Assembly: GCF_003434055.1 (NCBI RefSeq)
Contig: NZ_QVEX01000001.1
Location: 358,791 to 422,790, forward strand
Source of the DNA: Enterocloster aldenensis
Lineage (GTDB): Bacteria > Bacillota > Clostridia > Lachnospirales > Lachnospiraceae
DNA: 64,000 bases
Reading direction: 5' to 3'
The notes below the pieces were generated by a model, which was given only the letters and a program-made list of their open reading frames with translations, was not told the origin of the DNA and made no database searches. Positions 53,861 to 63,492 of the stretch are shown one piece after another (within the stretch, counting starts at the first letter, position 1; each line of letters opens with the position of its first letter). A program made the translations under genes and the position numbers.

Positions 53861-54424
53861 TTAATGGATGTGCCATCTCATTATTCCCATTACCATACAT
53901 CCAATCATACAGCCTACTCCATTGTGAATCATATCATCCCATTCAAATAAACCTCTGCAAAATACTAACTGACATGTTTCAATCACTGCAGATGTGGCAA
54001 TTCCAATTAACAGCGCTTCCCACCATCTTACCTTGTGATTTAACATAATCGGTAGCAGCAACCCCATAGGTATCAATAGGATACAATTTAATAAATTTTC
54101 TTTCAGCAGTCCACTGTCTCCATTCAGAACCCTTTTCCACGACCAGAACAGCTCCAGCTTATACTGTCGTTCGCCTGGTATCCGGGTAAATACAGTGGAA
54201 CCAAATACGACTCCCAGAAATAAAAAAAGAAGCAAGCCAGCTACAGCCTGTGATAGCACAATACGTTTTTTCAATAACAGGTTACAGACGTATATCACGA
54301 TTATAATGAAAGAAATCAAAAAAAAGATTAGTTCATGAATTGTCCATGTCCTATTGTGTTTAATGATGATTTGATATAAATCCAAATAATTCTTCCTCTT
54401 TTCCTTTAAGACACTTAAATGCAT
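53861..54424 (-). CDS. VanZ-like membrane protein
   Basis: A 187-aa protein with five hydrophobic segments. The middle reads LNCILLIPMGLLLPIMLN and the later ATSAVIETCQLVFCRGLFEWDDMIHNGVGCMIG, hallmarks of the VanZ family (Glu and the DD/N residues in membrane turns). VanZ relatives change glycopeptide susceptibility or affect surface lipids; their true activity is not settled. Here it sits among polymer genes. AGTAGGA seven bases before ATG. Confidence 0.85.
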   Translation of the reverse strand: MHLSVLKEKRKNYLDLYQIIIKHNRTWTIHELIFFLISFIIIVIYVCNLLLKKRIVLSQAVAGLLLFLFLGVVFGSTVFTRIPGERQYKLELFWSWKRVLNGDSGLLKENLLNCILLIPMGLLLPIMLNHKVRWWEALLIGIATSAVIETCQLVFCRGLFEWDDMIHNGVGCMIGCMVMGIMRWHIH

Positions 54425-54457
54425 TCCTGTTTCCTACTCTTAAACTGCCGATACAGC

Positions 54458-56164
54458 CTATTTCCCATCATCTCCTATACATCTGCACATTGCCTCTGAA
54501 ATTTCCGCTTCCATCCTCATAGCTTCCGCCCGGCTATCTGCGTTTACGGAAATATACACTTTTAGCTTTGGTTCAGTTCCGCTTGGCCGTATTATAACTG
54601 AACAATTTCCATCCAACAGAAACTTCAGTACATCCGATGCCGGCAGGTCATCAAGCCCTTTCAAGTAGTCACATTCTTCCTCGACTTTACTGAACCCAAT
54701 ATGAGTGATGCCGCTGCGGAACCCTGCCATAATACTCCGCATCCTTTCAAATCCGATACTCCCCTCAAACTCATAACTATGAAGTGTATTCAAGCAGTAG
54801 CCATACTCTGAATAGATTGCATTTAGTCTATCCAAAAGACCGACACCCCGGGATTTATAATAAGCAAACATCTCACAAATTAAAAATGCTCCCCCCACAG
54901 CATCCTTATCACGTACATATTCCCCAGATAAATAGCCATAACTCTCCTCAAATCCAAAAATAAAGGAACTTTCTTTTCCCCTGTTTTCTAATTTTCCAAT
55001 CTGTTCGCCAATAAATTTGAAACCTGTCAAGACATTGATTGTCCTTACACCGTATTTTTTTGCAATGCGTTCCGCCATATCAATGGTAACAATCGTTTTC
55101 ACCATGACAGGATTATCCGGCATGGCGTGATGCTTTAAGCGTTGGCTGCAGATAAAATCCAAAAGCAGTATACCAGTCTCATTTCCAGAAAGTAAAATCA
55201 TTTCACCACCAGCATCCTTAACAGCAATTCCAACACGGTCACAATCCGGGTCAGTTGCCAATAGCAGCTCAGCGCCACATCGGGAAGCGTATTCCATTCC
55301 CAATGACATTGCCTCCCTGATTTCAGGATTCGGATAAGGACACGTAGGGAAATGGCCATCTGGCTGTTCCTGCTCGCTAACTACACAAATATTGGAATAC
55401 CCACTTTCTTTCAGGATACGCAGGACAGGTTTCAAACCAGTGCCATTTAAAGGAGAATATACAATTGAAACACTTTTATCCACTTCATCCCCAAATAGTA
55501 CTGACTGTTTTTTTACTGCCTCAATAAAATCTATATAGACTTCCTCACCAATCCAAGAAATCAGCCCTGCATCCATGCCTCTAATAAAATCTATTACCTT
55601 AACGTCATTAAAAATATCCAGCTTCTGGATTTCCGCAAAGATATCCTCTGCAGCTTTTGTCGTAATCTGACATCCATCAGCGCCATATACCTTATAGCCA
55701 TTATATTTGGACGGATTGTGAGAGGCAGTGACCATAATTCCTGCAGCACATCCCAGCCTGCGCACAGCATAGGAAAGACACGGTGTAGGCATCAATTCAT
55801 TATAAATTGATACGTGAATTCCATTTGCTGAAAAAACCTCTGCGGCTTTTTTTGAAAAAACATCTGATTTAATGCGGCTGTCATACGAAATTGCAATCCT
55901 CCATTTCTCCGGTGCAAAGTTTTTCTTTACATAGTCAGCAATTCCCTGTGAGGCTTTTGCAACGGTATATGTATTCATCCGGTTTGTTCCTGCACCAATC
56001 ACTCCCCGCAATCCCCCTGTGCCAAATTCCAGGTCACAATAAAAAGCATCCTCTATTTGGGCTGGGGTATGGGCCATATTCCTTAATTCCTGAACCAAAT
56101 CCTTATCTAATGTGACATTTTCACACCACCTTTGGTATTGTTCCGTGATTCTTTCTATTTCCAT
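54458..56164 (-). CDS. Phosphohexomutase (PgcA-type phosphoglucomutase/phosphomannomutase)
   Basis: Cytosolic alpha-D-phosphohexomutase, 568 aa, of the longer PgcA class. Ser loop VTASHNPSKYNGYKVYG, metal loop TDPDCDRVGIAV, sugar loop FGFEESYGYLSG and phosphate loop RPSGTEPKLKVY all intact. It would supply Man-1-P for ManC (next gene) or Glc-1-P for UDP-glucose. The ATG at 56164 has GAGGG eight bases upstream; the frame runs 29 codons further into the ManC gene but is not used. Base composition is more A/T-rich than the genes to the left. Confidence 0.92.
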   Translation of the reverse strand: MEIERITEQYQRWCENVTLDKDLVQELRNMAHTPAQIEDAFYCDLEFGTGGLRGVIGAGTNRMNTYTVAKASQGIADYVKKNFAPEKWRIAISYDSRIKSDVFSKKAAEVFSANGIHVSIYNELMPTPCLSYAVRRLGCAAGIMVTASHNPSKYNGYKVYGADGCQITTKAAEDIFAEIQKLDIFNDVKVIDFIRGMDAGLISWIGEEVYIDFIEAVKKQSVLFGDEVDKSVSIVYSPLNGTGLKPVLRILKESGYSNICVVSEQEQPDGHFPTCPYPNPEIREAMSLGMEYASRCGAELLLATDPDCDRVGIAVKDAGGEMILLSGNETGILLLDFICSQRLKHHAMPDNPVMVKTIVTIDMAERIAKKYGVRTINVLTGFKFIGEQIGKLENRGKESSFIFGFEESYGYLSGEYVRDKDAVGGAFLICEMFAYYKSRGVGLLDRLNAIYSEYGYCLNTLHSYEFEGSIGFERMRSIMAGFRSGITHIGFSKVEEECDYLKGLDDLPASDVLKFLLDGNCSVIIRPSGTEPKLKVYISVNADSRAEAMRMEAEISEAMCRCIGDDGK

Positions 56165-56180
56165 GTACCATTCCCTCACT

Positions 56181-57503
56181 TCATGCCAACTCTTCCAATT
56201 TAAATTTCTGCTTGTCGTGTACACTAATCTCCATACCCAGCTGAACCTCAATCACTTTTACTTCTGTTCTAGCAATGATTGTGTGACGGCAGCCTGCCTG
56301 CATCGAGACCACATCCCCAGCCTTGACCGTCCATTCCTTTCCATCCACAATCACACTCCCCTCTCCGGAGATAATATTCCATACCTCATCCCGTCTTGCA
56401 TGGCTGTGATAGTTCATCCGATGTCCCGGATTCAATGTAACCTTGATTGTCAGACTCCCCCTCTCCACATCAAGGACCCTGTAGTTCCCCCAGGATTTCT
56501 CCGCAAACATAATCTGTTGGCTGATTTGGTCTACAAAAGGCTTGATATAACTGGACTGTTCCTTGTCAGACACCAGGATGCCCTCTGGAGAGGCAGATAC
56601 CACTATGTCTTTAAGTCCCATGCAGACGACAGGAACATCCAGTTCATTAACAACATGGACATTCTCACAGATATCATTTAGCATTGCATTACCCACAACC
56701 GAATCCGCCATTGCCTCAGTAAGCGTATTCCAGGTACCAAGATCCTTCCACTGTCCGGCAAAACGCTGTACCTGGATTTTATTTTCTTTCTCTACTACAG
56801 CATAGTCAAAGCTGATTTTGTCCAGCGTGTCATATTTGGCAAACAAATCATCATAGTCTGTGAAGTCAATCCGTTCATGGGTCTTTTTTAATACATAACC
56901 CAACTTATATGCAAAAACACCGCCATTCCACAATGCCCCCTGTGCTATATATGCTTTTGCTGTCTCTACATCCGGTTTCTCCTTAAACATGGATACCGTA
57001 CTGGTCTGGTCTCCATCCATTGGGATGATATAACCATATTTTTCACTGGGGTAAGTCGGTTCAATGCCCATCAGGACGAGATTGGCTTCCCCCTTTTGCG
57101 CCTGATCTGCCAATTGTTTCAGTGCTTCAAAATAAGAATCATCCACATAAGGGTCTACTGGACAGACAACCACTGTATCCTCTTCACTTACCCCTTGTAT
57201 ATCATGTAAATATGAGGTTGCCAGTGCAATAGCCGGGAAGGTATCACGGCGGCAGGGCTCTACACTGATTCCCACTCTGCTTCCCAACTGATTATGTATT
57301 GCAGACACCTGTGACCTGGATGTTGCAATTGTCACTGTAGCATTGGCATCCATTCTTTTTATCTGGCGGTAGACACGCTGTACCATAGACTCGTATCCTT
57401 CATCTTCATCCCTAAATATCTTAATAAACTGTTTTGAACGCACATCGTTAGACAGTGGCCATAGTCTCTTTCCTGAACCACCGGACAACAAGATAATATT
57501 CAT
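56181..57503 (-). CDS. manC: Mannose-1-phosphate guanylyltransferase
   Basis: A 440-aa enzyme joining GTP and mannose-1-phosphate to GDP-mannose. The N-terminal nucleotidyltransferase has LSGGSGKRLWPLSND (GTP loop), FKEKPDVETA and GALWNGGVFAY. The C-terminal cupin (about 345-430), GSVIVDGKEWTVKAGDVVSM, is the phosphomannose isomerase-like part, shorter than in some bifunctional enzymes. GGGAG five bases before ATG. First committed step toward GDP-fucose made by Gmd and Fcl upstream. Confidence 0.93.
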   Translation of the reverse strand: MNIILLSGGSGKRLWPLSNDVRSKQFIKIFRDEDEGYESMVQRVYRQIKRMDANATVTIATSRSQVSAIHNQLGSRVGISVEPCRRDTFPAIALATSYLHDIQGVSEEDTVVVCPVDPYVDDSYFEALKQLADQAQKGEANLVLMGIEPTYPSEKYGYIIPMDGDQTSTVSMFKEKPDVETAKAYIAQGALWNGGVFAYKLGYVLKKTHERIDFTDYDDLFAKYDTLDKISFDYAVVEKENKIQVQRFAGQWKDLGTWNTLTEAMADSVVGNAMLNDICENVHVVNELDVPVVCMGLKDIVVSASPEGILVSDKEQSSYIKPFVDQISQQIMFAEKSWGNYRVLDVERGSLTIKVTLNPGHRMNYHSHARRDEVWNIISGEGSVIVDGKEWTVKAGDVVSMQAGCRHTIIARTEVKVIEVQLGMEISVHDKQKFKLEELA

Positions 57504-57567
57504 CCAATCTCCCTTTCTGTTCCTAAATAAACAATACCGGTATACGGTTAGCTTTGCAGCATCTATT

Positions 57568-58512
57568 TTATCGTTCAGCCCTTATTGGATTATTTAAGAA
57601 GTCTTTATAAGCCAGGCGTATACCATCCTCAAGCCCGGTCTTATATCTCCAGCCAAGCGCTTCCGCCTTACTAACATCCAAAAGTTTTCTCGGGGTCCCG
57701 TTAGGCCGTGAAGTATCCCAGCAGATTTTTCCGGTGTATCCCACCACCTTTGCTACTAATTCAGTTAATTCCTTAATGGTCAGTTCTTTACCAGTGCCCG
57801 CGTTAACCGTCTCATTTCCGCTATAATTATTCATAAGGAATACACAAAGGTCTGCTAAGTCATCCACATACAGGAATTCCCGCAATGGACTCCCATCCCC
57901 CCAGCAGGTAACAAATTCCCTCCCCTCTGTTTTTGCCTCATGGAAACGGCGAATCAGTGCAGGGAGTACATGGCTATGGGTAGGATGATAGTTATCATTC
58001 GGACCGTATAAATTTGTCGGCATCACACTTATGTAATCCGTGCCATACTGTCTGTTCAGAAATTCACAATATTTAAGTCCTGAAATCTTTGCAAGAGCAT
58101 ATGCCTCATTTGTCTTTTCCAATTCAGAAGTCAACAGGCAGCTCTCCTTCATAGGCTGCGGAGCCATTCTGGGATAGATGCAGGACGATCCAAGAAACTC
58201 CAACTTCCTGCAGCCATTCTTCCATGCAGAATGAATCACATTCATTTCAAGAATCATATTGTCGTACATAAAATCCGCAAGAGAGCTTTCATTTGCAACA
58301 ATTCCCCCAACTCTTGCCGCTGCAAGGAAAACATATTCAGGCTTTTCCTCTGCAAAGAACTTTTCTACAGCTTCCTGACGGCACAGATTGAGTTCCTGAT
58401 GAGTCCGCGTAATAATATTTGTATATCCCTGGCGTTGAAGTTCCCTTACAATTGCAGAACCAACCATGCCTCTATGTCCAGCCACATATATTTTTTCATG
58501 TTTTTCCATCAT
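57568..58512 (-). CDS. fcl: GDP-L-fucose synthase
   Basis: NADPH-dependent epimerase/reductase of 314 aa that turns GDP-4-keto-6-deoxymannose into GDP-L-fucose. Rossmann start YVAGHRGMVGSAIVREL; SDR catalytic YALAKISG (Tyr and Lys), then MPTNLYGPNDNYHPTHSHVLP as in known Fcl enzymes. Directly follows Gmd in the same direction, giving a complete GDP-fucose route together with ManC. A di-Met start; GGGAG 11 bases before the first ATG. Confidence 0.95.
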   Translation of the reverse strand: MMEKHEKIYVAGHRGMVGSAIVRELQRQGYTNIITRTHQELNLCRQEAVEKFFAEEKPEYVFLAAARVGGIVANESSLADFMYDNMILEMNVIHSAWKNGCRKLEFLGSSCIYPRMAPQPMKESCLLTSELEKTNEAYALAKISGLKYCEFLNRQYGTDYISVMPTNLYGPNDNYHPTHSHVLPALIRRFHEAKTEGREFVTCWGDGSPLREFLYVDDLADLCVFLMNNYSGNETVNAGTGKELTIKELTELVAKVVGYTGKICWDTSRPNGTPRKLLDVSKAEALGWRYKTGLEDGIRLAYKDFLNNPIRAER

Positions 58513-58527
58513 AGTATGTTTCTCTCC

Positions 58528-59616
58528 CTACTTAACAACACCCTTTTCCAGATACTCGGCCAAATTGCAACAGATATGTTCTTCCGCCCTCTCCACAGCC
58601 ACTTTCTCCATATCATGGTCAACCATAAGCTTTACAAGCTGCTCAAAGCTTGTCTTTGTGGGATTCCAGCCTAACTCCGTCCTTGCTTTTGTCGGGTCCC
58701 CCCATAGATTCACTACGTCTGTTGGTCTGTAAAAATCCGGGCTTACTTCAATAAGGATCTTTCCGCTTTCCTGATCAATTCCCTTCTCATCAAGCCCCTC
58801 ACCTTCCCATCGAAGTTCTATACCAACATAATGGAATGCCAGCTGACAGAATTCCCGTACGGAATGCTGGGTTCCGGTAGCTATAACAAAATCTTCAGGT
58901 CTATTATTCTGAAGAATCAGCCACATACACTCTACATAGTCCTTGGCATAGCCCCAGTCCCTTAGACTCGATAAATTGCCAAGGTACAGCTTATCCTGCT
59001 TTCCCTGCTTGATTCTTGCAGCAGCAAGCGTAATTTTCCTTGTGACAAATGTTTCCCCACGTCTCTCACTCTCATGATTAAACAGAATGCCTGAACAGCA
59101 AAACATGTTATATGCTTCCCTATATTCTTTTGTAATCCAAAAACCATACTGCTTAGCCACTGCATAAGGAGAATATGGATGAAACGGAGTTTTCTCGTTT
59201 TGGGGAACCTCCTCGACCTTTCCATAAAGCTCAGAAGTGGATGCCTGATAAATCCTGCAGGTATCTGCTAATCCACACTGTCGTACCGCTTCAAGAATAC
59301 GGGTAACGCCAATTGCATCTACCTCCCCGGAATATTCAGGAACATCAAATGAAACCTGTACATGGCTTTGTGCCGCCAGATTATACAATTCGTCTGGCCT
59401 TACCTTGTTTATGATACCAATAAGACTCATGGAATCACTCAAATCCCCATAATGGAGATGGAAATTCCCTTTCCCTTCCAAATGAGTAATCCGTTCCCTA
59501 AAATCCACACTGGAACGGCGTATCATACCATGTACGTCATATCCCTTTTCTAAAAGAAACTCCGCCAGATAGGATCCATCCTGGCCTGTTATTCCTGTAA
59601 TAAGTGCTTTTTTCAT
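58528..59616 (-). CDS. gmd: GDP-mannose 4,6-dehydratase
   Basis: SDR enzyme of 362 aa making GDP-4-keto-6-deoxymannose. Start [21 protein letters not shown], catalytic [10 protein letters not shown] (Tyr/Lys), [13 protein letters not shown] and the C-terminal [23 protein letters not shown] are diagnostic. The ATG at 59616 is eight bases from GGAGG; an ATG five codons earlier lacks spacing. First gene after the terminator at 59690-59724, so it likely has its own promoter in the 120-base gap, though none is clear. Confidence 0.95.
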   Translation of the reverse strand: MKKALITGITGQDGSYLAEFLLEKGYDVHGMIRRSSVDFRERITHLEGKGNFHLHYGDLSDSMSLIGIINKVRPDELYNLAAQSHVQVSFDVPEYSGEVDAIGVTRILEAVRQCGLADTCRIYQASTSELYGKVEEVPQNEKTPFHPYSPYAVAKQYGFWITKEYREAYNMFCCSGILFNHESERRGETFVTRKITLAAARIKQGKQDKLYLGNLSSLRDWGYAKDYVECMWLILQNNRPEDFVIATGTQHSVREFCQLAFHYVGIELRWEGEGLDEKGIDQESGKILIEVSPDFYRPTDVVNLWGDPTKARTELGWNPTKTSFEQLVKLMVDHDMEKVAVERAEEHICCNLAEYLEKGVVK

Positions 59617-59689
59617 AATGTTTTCCTCCATTTATTTCATCATTCAAGTAACGCTAAAAACTGCAATTAGCATAATATTGGTTTTTCAC

Positions 59690-59724
59690 AAAACAAAAAG
59701 CCTACGGATAATTAAATCCGCAGG
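59690..59724 (-). terminator. Rho-independent terminator after polymerase gene
   Basis: Nine-base stem (59701-59709 with 59716-59724, one G-U pair) with a six-base loop, then CTTTTTGTTTTG on the minus strand. It divides the AT-rich distal cassette from the GDP-fucose genes. Confidence 0.8.
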
Positions 59725-59736
59725 TTCATAATAAAA

Positions 59737-61065
59737 TCATGATTCATTTTCACATTTAGTTCGTACTACATGGTTTCTAAATCTATATCCGCCAAATATA
59801 AAGAGAGGAATTAGTAAATAGCCGCATAAGGATAACACGTTCACCATATCATGCGATGTAAAAGAAAAGTTATATAAAATAACCTGCATGATAATAATCA
59901 GTACAACATTATAGCGGGAAGATTTCAAATTATCAAAAGCATATCTGTATACTATCCCAAGTAAAATGCTTCCAACGATAAGACCAACCAGTCCAAAATT
60001 TGTATACATGATTCCTTGATTAGAAAAAGGATATGAAGATTTATAAATATAATTATTAGACGGCGGTGAAATCTCATAACCTGCAATTGCATTAGATAAG
60101 TAATAACCCTCATCCACCGGTGGCTTACCAGACCATATCGATGCTGGTATTATTGCGCACAAAAAGTTGATTATATTAGTACCAAACCAATAATTATTCC
60201 AGTTATAATTTTGGTAGATAAATATATCCCTTCCTGCATAACTAAACCAGTAAAAAAGATTCCCTACTTCCAACACAGCATCTGATAACAATGCAGATAA
60301 ACTTCCATATGCATCAAATCCTTCCTTGGTCCGTAATAATGGCATTGCAACAATAAACAAAACCACACATGCAATACCGACCATAAATTGTGGTTTCAAC
60401 AGACTCCTCAATGTGAATCTTTTACACTGATAATGATAAACCATAAAAATCATCATTAATGAACGCATAACTGCTGTTCTATCTGACATAAAGGCAAATA
60501 AAAAAATATCAATTGCTAAAAAAGGGGCAATTATGAGAAGAGGATGACGGCTCTGCTTCCTTTGTGCTAAGTAACTTAATATAAAGCAGATTCCATATGT
60601 CATAAAATTTCCAAACGTAAGAAGATAGCCACTTCCGGTAACCAAATCCACTTTATGTACGATATTACTTAATATATATTGTATTCCCCCTTTTTGGACT
60701 ATAAAAATCAGCCTAGTCAGAACACCTATTGAGAAAAAAACAATTCCAAATAAAAGCAAATGGCTATTATATAAACCAATCACATCCGAAGCTTTTTTAT
60801 CCGGACCAATTTTTATCTTTAACCGGAATCCCAGACAAACACAAGCAACAGAGATAATTTCCATAATCATAAACAAAAAAACACCATCTTCTGTAATTAC
60901 AACCGCAGTATCTACATCACCGCTAATCATAGTAGGTACATATCTGAGGAACTGCAAAATTGCAAAAAAACATAAAGGGTGAAAAAAGTCTTTGCTCTCT
61001 TTATAATTATGCCAGAAAACCATTGCTAATATCACGCCGGTCAATACACCGTATATCAATCTCAT
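59737..61065 (-). CDS. O-antigen polymerase-like membrane protein (Wzy type)
   Basis: A 442-aa protein with about twelve hydrophobic segments and a large extracytoplasmic loop near residues 260-360, like oligosaccharide repeat-unit polymerases. Specific motif conservation is low as usual in Wzy. Clearly AT-rich compared with genes left of 52 kb. Second polymerase-like gene in the locus, paired with the flippase at 61069-62262. Starts four bases after the flippase stop. Confidence 0.8.
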   Translation of the reverse strand: MRLIYGVLTGVILAMVFWHNYKESKDFFHPLCFFAILQFLRYVPTMISGDVDTAVVITEDGVFLFMIMEIISVACVCLGFRLKIKIGPDKKASDVIGLYNSHLLLFGIVFFSIGVLTRLIFIVQKGGIQYILSNIVHKVDLVTGSGYLLTFGNFMTYGICFILSYLAQRKQSRHPLLIIAPFLAIDIFLFAFMSDRTAVMRSLMMIFMVYHYQCKRFTLRSLLKPQFMVGIACVVLFIVAMPLLRTKEGFDAYGSLSALLSDAVLEVGNLFYWFSYAGRDIFIYQNYNWNNYWFGTNIINFLCAIIPASIWSGKPPVDEGYYLSNAIAGYEISPPSNNYIYKSSYPFSNQGIMYTNFGLVGLIVGSILLGIVYRYAFDNLKSSRYNVVLIIIMQVILYNFSFTSHDMVNVLSLCGYLLIPLFIFGGYRFRNHVVRTKCENES

Positions 61066-61068
61066 TCT

Positions 61069-62262
61069 TTAATTACCCTTTCCATACAATAAAAGCGAAC
61101 CCCCAAATAAGGAAAATCTTACTATTGCCGCAACTAAGGTAGCATAACAAAATCCCATCAACCCATTTAAATTCAAAAAGAAGACACTCATAGATACATA
61201 TAAAATTGCATATACAGACTCTATTGCAAAAATCATATTATGACTCACTAATCTCATTGATATCACTCTAAGAACTGTAGCCGCACTAAATATACATGTA
61301 GCAATAGTTACAATTGGAATAAATTCTTTTGCTAAAGAAAAATATTGAGGATATAATACCTGGATGACAATAGGTGATAAAAATATGGCAACAAAAGCAA
61401 AACCACCGCAAAAAATCAAATCAGCAATGATAATCCCTAATTTCATTTTTTGTGTGAATACTTTAATTTTAGCTGCATATGATAGGATAACCATATTCAT
61501 TGGTGCAATTAACATACTTAAGAACTTTCCCATTAAAGTGGATACATGATAGGTAGATACAGCTGCCCCTCCTAAAATCGGATACAAATAAATTCGATCA
61601 AAATATGTCATCCCACTTCCCAATACATATGAAATCATAAATGAGCCTGTCTTATTAGTCAAAGGCATAAACTCTGCAGTTACCTTTTTTTGTTCTTTTA
61701 ATAAACTTGTCTTTTTACATGCATGTAAACAAGCCAAACCAGCTGGAATAATATATGCAATCTGCCACACAGCCCAAACTTGAAACAAAGCTATCCCAAT
61801 CAGATACCCAACACACATAATCATATTATTAATCATCAATTTATTATAATGATTCTCAATTCGAAATCCCGCAATATAATAAGAACGAAAAGATAACAGA
61901 ATATAATATATTAACAACAGTATGGTTTCCTGTATTGAGGCGGAATATAGCAGAATACTTACTAATCCGACAACAAACGAAGAAAGAAATACCATTATGT
62001 ATAATAGTGATTTGAAATTTCCGATGGCATCTTTTCTTAAATACTCATCGTTAAGTAAAATTCTGACGTTTGCCAGATTTCCACATGTCATTTCTGCAAA
62101 GATACTTACGACACTCGTCAAAGAAAGAAGAAGTCCATAATTATCCTCTGACATATCTCTCGCTAATATTGGTAACAACAGGAATTGCAATAACACAATT
62201 GGAAGGCCATATGAAATTATGTTTACTAATAAATCGACAGCTATCTTCCTATACTTTTTCAT
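61069..62262 (-). CDS. Polysaccharide flippase (Wzx-like)
   Basis: A 397-aa membrane protein with about ten to twelve helices, shorter than the other flippase and AT-rich. The start (VNIISYGLPIVLLQFLLLPILARDMSEDNYGLLLSLTSV) and YFDRIYLYPILGGAAVSTYHV match the MOP-superfamily flippase plan. Weak ribosome site (GAGG 11 bases before ATG). Belongs with the polymerase gene downstream as an export/polymerisation pair. Confidence 0.82.
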   Translation of the reverse strand: MKKYRKIAVDLLVNIISYGLPIVLLQFLLLPILARDMSEDNYGLLLSLTSVVSIFAEMTCGNLANVRILLNDEYLRKDAIGNFKSLLYIMVFLSSFVVGLVSILLYSASIQETILLLIYYILLSFRSYYIAGFRIENHYNKLMINNMIMCVGYLIGIALFQVWAVWQIAYIIPAGLACLHACKKTSLLKEQKKVTAEFMPLTNKTGSFMISYVLGSGMTYFDRIYLYPILGGAAVSTYHVSTLMGKFLSMLIAPMNMVILSYAAKIKVFTQKMKLGIIIADLIFCGGFAFVAIFLSPIVIQVLYPQYFSLAKEFIPIVTIATCIFSAATVLRVISMRLVSHNMIFAIESVYAILYVSMSVFFLNLNGLMGFCYATLVAAIVRFSLFGGSLLLYGKGN

Positions 62263-62292
62263 TTATTGTTTAACCTCTATATCCAACTAAAC

Positions 62293-63463
62293 TCATCTCT
62301 TCTTTTTCCTTATACCAATCAAATCTAACACCCTAATAACAGTGCAAGTCATTAATTGAATAACAGAGTCACAGTTGTATCTCTCTTCCATCCACTGCCT
62401 GCCCGGGAATATCACTTGCATCATATCACTCTTGTTATCATATAACGCGGTCTGAAAAAGTAAAAACTTCATTTTAGAAAACTTTTTACCATGTGGATGT
62501 GGAAGTTCTGCTTCAGAAAGAAGTTTCATCAGCTTTTTCATATTTTTAGGCCTCAATTCATCTAACACCCATTGTGGTATCTGCGTATGCAGAATAACTG
62601 ACGGTATATACAAAGAGAGGTATGTAGATGTGCATACATGCGCCTCCATAACCTTTTTCAAAAATAACTCCCAATCAATATCTGTATGTGCAACGATACG
62701 GTCCACATCCATATGCAGCCGCATGCCCGGCGCACGGACATAGGAATGTTTTGCCGTATGAATGCATACCTGCAGCAGATTATCCTCTGGAGAAAGAACA
62801 CGCACCTGTGTATCGCCTACTGTGTGGGAGCGTCCAATAAAACCATCCGTATCCGGCTCTAAGTCAGGACGGATCCAACGGCCTGCAACCGCTCTCCATG
62901 CTAATTCAAACCATATCTTTTCACCAGTAGGCATTGTAATGAAATACTCCGTAGAACCATCCCTGTACGCTTCTTCCAATTTCTCTGCTTCATACTCACT
63001 TCTAAATTTAAAGGTAAAACCATTTTCTATTAATAGCTTATGCGCTTGATAAAAATCAGTTTTTTTTATTAATGAATCAATATCCTCCATTGGGCACTTA
63101 ATAGTTTCTGGAATCATATCCATCATAATCCCGCCATTTTTCAGGATAACCATTGGTATTCCGTGATCCGACATAAGCTGACAAACCTGGATTGCTGTCT
63201 TTTTCAAAAAATCCAGCCGCCTTTTTTTCTAGAAGAAAAGCTTTTTCCCACTCATCAGGAATAGGCAACCCCATAGATTTTGCATATGCACCAGCCACAC
63301 CATGCAGCTCATGTTCGCGGCAAACCACAAACAGCTTCTTTTGATTCACTTTTCTATATCGTTCTTTTATATCCTGATTTTCCTCTTCAGAGTGTTTTTC
63401 TCTTGACATGTCGAGCATGAGCCGATAAATATCATCGTCCAAAAAATTGAACAGCTTTTCCAC
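62293..63463 (-). pseudogene. Nucleotidyltransferase-family (NTase_5-like) gene with frameshift
   Basis: Two overlapping frames together make one about 389-aa protein of the uncharacterised nucleotidyltransferase family (PF14907-like). Frame A starts at GTG 63463 and covers residues 1-85 (to EKAFLLEKKAAGF); it would end at 63098. Frame B (open 63207-62293, no ATG at its beginning) carries the rest: GIPMVILKNGGIMMDMIP, CPMEDIDSLI (the DID metal pair) and later VCIHTAKHSY. The shift falls in a run of six T (63206-63211) next to five A (on the coding strand). Removing one T would join them. It may be a real mutation, phase variation or an assembly error. Confidence 0.75.
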
Positions 63464-63492
63464 TTAGTTTTATATCCTTTCTGCTTCATGGC

